Below are positions 53,374 to 60,000 of a stretch of DNA of 60,000 nucleotides, piece after piece. Position numbers and translations under genes: made by a program. The notes below the pieces were generated by a model. It saw only the letters and a list, made by a program, of their open reading frames with translations, made no database searches and was not told the origin of the DNA. Each line of letters begins with the position of its first letter. Within the stretch, counting starts at the first letter, position 1. Source of the stretch: Symsagittifera roscoffensis (lineage: Eukaryota; Xenacoelomorpha; Acoela; Convolutidae); the NCBI RefSeq assembly GCF_963678635.1, contig NC_087063.1, positions 21,088,701 through 21,148,700 on the forward strand, read 5' to 3'.

Positions 53374-56300
53374 AGATTTCTTGACGTGTTTAACACTTAT
53401 TATTTGATAAAAATATTTCGTTACTATCGCGGTTTACGAAGTTAGTTCCAATTGTTTATTTTAGTCATTGGAAATTCAAAGTTCATTGTTGTCAGTAGTT
53501 TAATTTTTTAACAAGACTGCTGGTCTATGGAGTAGTATCAACATTAGAAAAATTAAATGCAATACGCAAAACCATTTTTTTTGTGTAAATTTGAGATTTT
53601 TTTTGTAAAAATTATCCCCCACACGCACTATTATGTACAAAGTGATAAATTTTGCTCCTAGTAACAAACAAGACAACTCGTATATCAGGGCAAAGCTTAT
53701 ATCGAATAGTTTTTGTGGAAAAAAATATTGAAAACCTATATTTTTTGGACAATATCGAAGTGTAAAATTTTGAGTCGTACAAAATTAATACGACAAATTA
53801 GCTAGCCTCAATTCAGTTTGGAACAATTTTGTTGCGCGGGATAATCGCCTTGCATAAATAATTTGCGTTACGCACTCAGCATTATGAATAAATTCTTCAA
53901 AGCGCGCATAATTAAGTCCAGAACAAAGAAAATTTGACAATTTTCAAACCCCTAGAACTTTACAAAAAATAATCGGAGGTGAAATATCTTTTTACATTTG
54001 AACTCATGAAGTCAATATCTTCAATGAGTATTAAAAAATTGTTTTTTAAAACTATCATTTCGACCGTAAAAATTGACTGAATAAAAAAAAGGACTCCGAG
54101 CATAAAAATTCCGTTTTCTTCGCAATTATTGCAAATAAGCTTCCTTCAACCAAAGTAAAACGATTTCTAAGATGGATTAAATCTCTCTTACGCGTTAATA
54201 GCGCGAAACTTATCGCGCGTTAATTGTCCCAAATTGGCCAAAATGGCAATCTTTAAACCCCCATAACTTTACGAAAAATGATCACAGGTGAAAAATCTTT
54301 TTAAATTCAAGCTCAGGACAACAATAGCTTTCGAATGATATAAAACAATTGCGTCAAAAATGGCGCAATTTGTCTGAAGAATAAACAACCCACCCCGAGC
54401 ACAAATATTCCGTTACTTTCGTATCGAAAGTCGGAACAAAAACTAAAACAGACACGAAAAAAAGTTCCTCCCCAATTTCATTAGTCGGAACAACATTAAA
54501 TGAGTTGGTTGTTCAGAAAAACCAATAGAAAAAGAACAAGACTGCTCGTATCAGGGCGAAGCCCTGAAAGTTTCGACTGCCTTTTAAGGTCTATAGAGCA
54601 TTAATAAGATGAAAATTTCAAAGCAATAAAAAAAAATTTAAAAAAAATTTTAAAAAAAATTTGAGATTTTATGTAAAAACATCCCCCGCACGTCATATTA
54701 AGTACAAAGTGATAGATTTTGCGCCTATTAGCAAAGCAATTATGGCATATAAGCTTCCTTGAACCAATTTGGATCGATTTCTAAGACGGATTAAATATCG
54801 TTTACGCATTAATAGCGCGAAATATATCGCGCTTTAAATGTCCCAAATTAGCCAAAATAGCAATCTTTAAACCCCCATAGCCTTACGAAAAAAGATCACA
54901 GGTTAAATACCTTATCAAATTTAAGCTGAGGACAACAATACCTTTTGAATGGTATAACCAAAAATTCCGTCATGAAAATTGTTATGATAATTGGATCAGA
55001 GCGCAGCCAAGAATGTTACGAGTGCTTTGTAGGTCTATGAGGTAGTGTTCATTAAAAAAAATGACTCTAAATAAAACGAAACAATTTCGAAAAAATCACC
55101 CCATAACCCGCTATGTAAACTGCAAAGTAATATATTTCGTAAAAAGCAGAGTATTGAATGGCCCAAATCGCAATCTTCAATTTAACTTGAAACTATTTCA
55201 CAGTATGATTAAATATTTGCTTGCGCATTAATAAAGCTAAATATATAGGCCGAAGTTTATAGCCCCAAACAGAGCAAATTGGCAATCTCTAAAACTCATA
55301 ACTCTGCAAAAAAAATACCAAGGGTGAAACTTTTTTATAAAAAATTTGCGTCCTGGGTAACAAACCTTTTTGGAAGAAATAAAAAAATCCGTCAAAAATG
55401 ACTAGTTAAAAAGTCGAAATTGCTCTGAAGAAAAAAAATTACTATGAGCACAAAGGTTCCGTAAATTTTTTTAAAAGTAGAAAAACAAGACTGTTGTATT
55501 AAGGCAAAGACCTGAATGTGTCAACTGCTTTTCAAAGTCAATGGATTAGTGTTTGCTACAAAAATTGGTGAATGTAAAAAAAGTGTTTGAGATAGTTTCT
55601 TGAAAACCATCCTTCTAGGCGCTATGTAAGCTACACAACGATATACTTCGCAAATGACAAAGCATCAAAAAGGACCAAACACAGTGCCTCAAAACGTGTT
55701 TCAAAAAGATTTCTTGACGTGTTTAACACTTATTATTTGATAAAAATATTTCGTTACTATCGCGGTTTACGAAGTTAGTTCCAATTGTTTATTTTAGTCA
55801 TTGGAAATTCAAAGTTCATTGTTGTCAGTAGTTTAATTTTTTAACAAGACTGCTGGTCTATGGAGTAGTATCAACATTAGAAAAATTAAATGCAATACGC
55901 AAAACCATTTTTTTTGTGTAAATTTGAGATTTTTTTTGTAAAAATTATCCCCCACACGCACTATTATGTACAAAGTGATAAATTTTGCTCCTAGTAACAA
56001 ACAAGACAACTCGTATATCAGGGCAAAGCTTATATCGAATAGTTTTTGTGGAAAAAAATATTGAAAACCTATATTTTTTGGACAATATCGAAGTGTAAAA
56101 TTTTGAGTCGTACAAAATTAATACGACAAATTAGCTAGCCTCAATTCAGTTTGGAACAATTTTGTTGCGCGGGATAATCGCCTTGCATAAATAATTTGCG
56201 TTACGCACTCAGCATTATGAATAAATTCTTCAAAGCGCGCATAATTGAGTCCAGAACAAAGAAAATTTGACAATTTTCAAACCCCTAGAACTTTACAAAA

Positions 56301-58030
56301 AATAATCGGAGGTGAAATATCTTTTTACATTTGAACTCATGAAGTCAATATCTTCAATGAGTATTAAAAAATTGTTTTTTAAAACTATCATTTCGACCGT
56401 AAAAATTGACTGAATAAAAAAAAGGACTCCGAGCATAAAAATTCCGTTTTCTTCGCAATTATTGCAAATAAGCTTCCTTCAACCAAAGTAAAACGATTTC
56501 TAAGATGGATTAAATCTCTCTTACGCGTTAATAGCGCGAAACTTATCGCGCGTTAATTGTCCCAAATTGGCCAAAATGGCAATCTTTAAACCCCCATAAC
56601 TTTACGAAAAATGATCACAGGTGAAATATCTTTTTAAATTCAAGCTCAGGACAACAATAGCTTTCGAATGATATAAAACAATTGCGTCAAAAATGGCGCA
56701 ATTTGTCTGAAGAATAAACAACCCACCCCGAGCACAAATATTCCGTTACTTTCGTATCGAAAGTCGGAACAAAAACTAAAACAGACACGAAAAAAAGTTC
56801 CTCCCCAATTTCATTAGTCGGAACAACATTAAATGAGTTGGTTGTTCAGAAAAACCAATAGAAAAAGAACAAGACTGCTCGTATCAGGGCGAAGCCCTGA
56901 AAGTTTCGACTGCCTTTTAAGGTCTATAGAGCATTAATAAGATGAAAATTTCAAAGCAATAAAAAAAAATTTAAAAAAAATTTTAAAAAAAATTTGAGAT
57001 TTTATGTAAAAACATCCCCCGCACGTCATATTAAGTACAAAGTGATAGATTTTGCGCCTATTAGCAAAGCAATTATGGCATATAAGCTTCCTTGAACCAA
57101 TTTGGATCGATTTCTAAGACGGATTAAATATCGTTTACGCATTAATAGCGCGAAATATATCGCGCTTTAAATGTCCCAAATTAGCCAAAATAGCAATCTT
57201 TAAACCCCCATAGCCTTACGAAAAAAGATCACAGGTTAAATACCTTATCAAATTTAAGCTGAGGACAACAATACCTTTTGAATGGTATAACCAAAAATTC
57301 CGTCATGAAAATTGTTATGATAATTGGATCAGAGCGCAGCCAAGAATGTTACGAGTGCTTTGTAGGTCTATGAGGTAGTGTTCATTAAAAAAAATGACTC
57401 TAAATAAAACGAAACAATTTCGAAAAAATCACCCCATAACCCGCTATGTAAACTGCAAAGTAATATATTTCGTAAAAAGCAGAGTATTGAATGGCCCAAA
57501 TCGCAATCTTCAATTTAACTTGAAACTATTTCACAGTATGATTAAATATTTGCTTGCGCATTAATAAAGCTAAATATATAGGCCGAAGTTTATAGCCCCA
57601 AACAGAGCAAATTGGCAATCTCTAAAACTCATAACTCTGCAAAAAAAATACCAAGGGTGAAACTTTTTTATAAAAAATTTGCGTCCTGGGTAACAAACCT
57701 TTTTGGAAGAAATAAAAAAATCCGTCAAAAATGACTAGTTAAAAAGTCGAAATTGCTCTGAAGAAAAAAAATTACTATGAGCACAAAGGTTCCGTAAATT
57801 TTTTTAAAAGTAGAAAAACAAGACTGTTGTATTAAGGCAAAGACCTGAATGTGTCAACTGCTTTTCAAAGTCAATGGATTAGTGTTTGCTACAAAAATTG
57901 GTGAATGTAAAAAAAGTGTTTGAGATAGTTTCTTGAAAACCATCCTTCTAGGCGCTATGTAAGCTACACAACGATATACTTCGCAAATGACAAAGCATCA
58001 AAAAGGACCAAACACAGTGCCTCAAAACGT
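53374..58030 (+). repeat. 2.33-kb tandem duplication, nearly identical
   Basis: 53374-55697 and 55707-58030 are direct copies (2324 bp, offset 2333) joined by 9 bp. I noticed only two substitutions, at 53917/56250 (A/G) and 54295/56628 (A/T). Starts AGATTTCTTGACGTGTTTAA, ends GTGCCTCAAAACGT. Confidence 0.95.
54538..54590 (+). repeat. Repeat family C, clearest copy (hairpin TCAGGGCGAAGCCCTGA)
   Basis: AACAAGACTGCTCGTATCAG, then a 7-bp stem with GAA loop, then AAGTTTCGACTGCCTTTTAA. Duplicated at 56871. Other copies: 53277-53333 (minus), 48686, 45000, 45170, 46075, 55487, 57820, 58287 and a weak one at 24340. Confidence 0.85.
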
Positions 58031-58899
58031 CTTGGAACAGTTTCTAAAACCAGTTAAATCTGCACTTAGGTATTAATAGCACGAAATATATAGCACGCTA
58101 ATAAATTGGTCAATTTCAAATCCCCTGAGACCTTATGAAAACTGATCACAAGTCAACAATCTTTAAAATTCAGCCATAGACAACAATATTTTAAGCATGA
58201 CCAAAAACTCTTGGTTGAATATTGTCCGGAGAAAAAACCACCAGAAGCACATATTTCGTCACTTTCTTCAAAAAACAAAAAAAAACAGCTCGTATCAGGA
58301 CAAACCAGGATGGTTTCGACTTTTCCAAGGTCAATGAAGTAGTGTCAGCTTAAGAATCGTGAAGACTTTCACGAAAAATAAAAAAAATTCTTATTTTTGT
58401 TTTTTGAAAACCATACCCCCACACATTTTGTATCAAACGAATTAATAGAAATGACTTGAATAGACCACATAGCATGCCGCAATTCAATTTGGAACTATTT
58501 CTAAGAAGGATTAAATACGCTTACGTGATAATTGCCCCAAATTGACCAAACTCGCAATCTTTAAACCCCCATAACTTAACGAAAAATCATCACAAGTGAA
58601 ATATCTTTTCTAAATTAAGCTCAGAGCAACAAAACTTTTTGGATGATATAAAAAATTTCCGTTAAAAAGCCGAAACTTGCCTGGAGAAAAAACTACCCCG
58701 AGCTCAAATATCCCGCCACTTTCTTCGAAAGTCAAAACAAAAAAAATTATTGAAAAAGTTAAAAGATTGAGGAAATTTTTAGCCTTTTCAGTAGAAATTG
58801 ACCAAAATAAACACGCGCAATGCACATCGAAACAATTAAGTCACCAAATGCGAGGAATTTGACAAATTTTAATCACAACCGTTCAACCGTAAACTGATC

Positions 58900-60000
58900 A
58901 TGGCAAAGAGCAGACGTTGTCGAAAAATAAAATAAAAGAAAATTCGTAGTGGCAAATTATCTTAGCGGCAAATAGCTACCAGACGATTACGCTTCATTGG
59001 CTGGGCGACTTCAAGAGACTAGGTTTCCGTTATCTGTAGAAATAGATTTCAAGCAGTGTCTTGCTGTATTACCTAGCTCAATTTCTGCTCCGCCTAGCAT
59101 TAAGGGCTGACAGGGTCCATTAGTTTGCTTGAACTTTTCATGATTGATTAGCAAGCAAGCCTTGGGGTATCTATTGTGTTATGATCTAAATCTTTTTCAA
59201 CTGTAAGATTCCGAGAAATATACTAATTCAAAATTTCTCTCAGTGTAATTAAAGTCTGGCCTGAATTTGTTGTTGTTTTTTGGACAAAGTTATCGTTGGT
59301 AGTGAGGAAATTTTACTAAATACTAAAAGCCAAGGAAGCGAAGCTGCACTTCTCTTTTACATTTTCTCGTTTTTTAGAAGCGTTTAACACTACTAAGTGG
59401 TCATCAAATTCACGAAATAGAGAAATTCGAAGCGATAACAATGATAAAATCTAGGATGAGGACAAACAGCCTGGAGACGAGAGCAAAATAAAACAAGACT
59501 ACCCCGTATTTTTACACATTTTGCATATAACGCAAGGTTTAAAACATTTATCCTGTCTCAAATCAATTTCAAGTAATTTCTAACGGGACTACTTCGCTAC
59601 TCACCACGAAAAAAATCAATTTCAAAATAAAATGCGAGAAACAGAACCACTAGAATTAAACAAGCTTAGTATTTTTCGAGCGTTCACTATGAAAATTGAT
59701 GCGAAGACAAAAAAAGCCAGAGGAAAATGTTTTCATGAAAAAATTTTGAAGTATTAAGTTGGTTGAATCGGTAACTTTTATGCAATAACCAACCTGATTT
59801 GTTCAAAACAATAAGAATCATTTTTATCCTTCACCCAGTGTAAAATAAGTTCAAAAACTGACAAAACATGAGTCGAAATCATTTAGGCCGAACTAAACTT
59901 CTAAGCGAAAAAAAAAACAAAAAAGAGGAAAAAATAGCAGTCGACGATAGTACATTTAAAAACCTTCAGGAGTTAATCCAAGACACTTGAGTCTACAACT
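58900..60000. other. AT-rich stretch, nothing recognised
   Basis: No exon, RNA gene or repeat boundary supported up to the window edge. Confidence 0.45.

Larger units (their letters stand above)
53100..58900 (+). repeat. Field of diverged satellite-like repeats
   Basis: A recurring block, TTTAAACCCCCATAACTTTACG, then GATCACAGGTGAAA, then AAGCTCAGGACAACAAT, then CCGTCAAAAATG, CCCCGAGCACAAATATTCCG, appears near 53948, 54254, 54877, 55298, 58120 and 58562, each 10-35% different, plus the copies made by the 2.3-kb duplication. Family C hairpin phrases sit between blocks (53277, 54538, 55487, 56871, 57820, 58287). Spacing is irregular (about 300-620 bp), so it is an old, eroded array. No coding sequence. 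Confidence 0.8.

Noticed and set aside
54538-54590. Helitron 3' terminus
   Set aside because: A hairpin is present, but no CTRR end or TC 5' end could be placed at consistent boundaries.
53374-58030. CRISPR-like or protein-coding tandem array
   Set aside because: Units are long, diverged and irregularly spaced in a eukaryotic context; stops occur in all frames.

Overview
The window is animal (metazoan) genomic DNA: AT-rich, intron-bearing and repeat-laden. The phylum cannot be fixed from the sequence. The anchor is one host gene on the minus strand, a CLC-type chloride/proton exchanger of the CLC-6/CLC-7 subfamily. I could splice it by hand into 16 GT-AG exons between 51239 (5') and 12450 (stop). 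All 16 junctions keep phase and the exons sum to 2808 nt (935 codons plus stop). The first transmembrane helix and the true start are not seen and probably lie beyond position 60000. The protein ends in two CBS domains followed by a roughly 210-residue low-complexity tail that human CLC-6 and CLC-7 lack. Apart from the tiny upstream remnants, everything else recognisable is repeat or mobile DNA.

Layout. 1-3714: degenerate minus-strand Ty3/gypsy relic (gag and integrase pieces, no reverse transcriptase seen). 3715-12449: AT-rich DNA with diverged direct repeats, tRNA-derived short elements, one inverted-repeat element (10003-10392) and a hAT-like fragment (11117-11329); it includes the CLC 3' flank. 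12450-14172: the last four CLC exons. 14251-20395: an apparently very young Ty3/gypsy LTR element (identical 200-bp LTRs, 4-bp target duplication) in the sense orientation inside a CLC intron, 78 bp from the acceptor. 23329-25209: three CLC exons. 25210-34804: a 9.6-kb intron with a 1.1-kb tandem duplication, three near-perfect palindromes and a dead non-LTR retrotransposon fragment. 34805-42749: seven CLC exons with introns that carry a nested pair of hAT-like elements (39725-40590). 42750-51239: two more exons, further inverted-repeat and dispersed repeats. 51240-60000: intergenic or intronic DNA with a remarkable foldback element (52444-52710), a field of diverged tandem repeats and a near-identical 2.33-kb tandem duplication (53374-58030).

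How the parts interact. Both LTRs carry an AATAAA on the gene's sense strand, so the young LTR element could end CLC transcripts early within the intron that precedes the first CBS exon. Its own reading frame is interrupted by one in-frame TGA inside the capsid, followed by CGG. The best candidates for undescribed biology are the AACAGTGCCGAA foldback family, the palindrome trio at 29.0-29.4 kb, the gag start codon placed exactly on the LTR/primer-site junction, and the CLC pore residues GPEGP and GTVVP, which differ from the usual family motifs.
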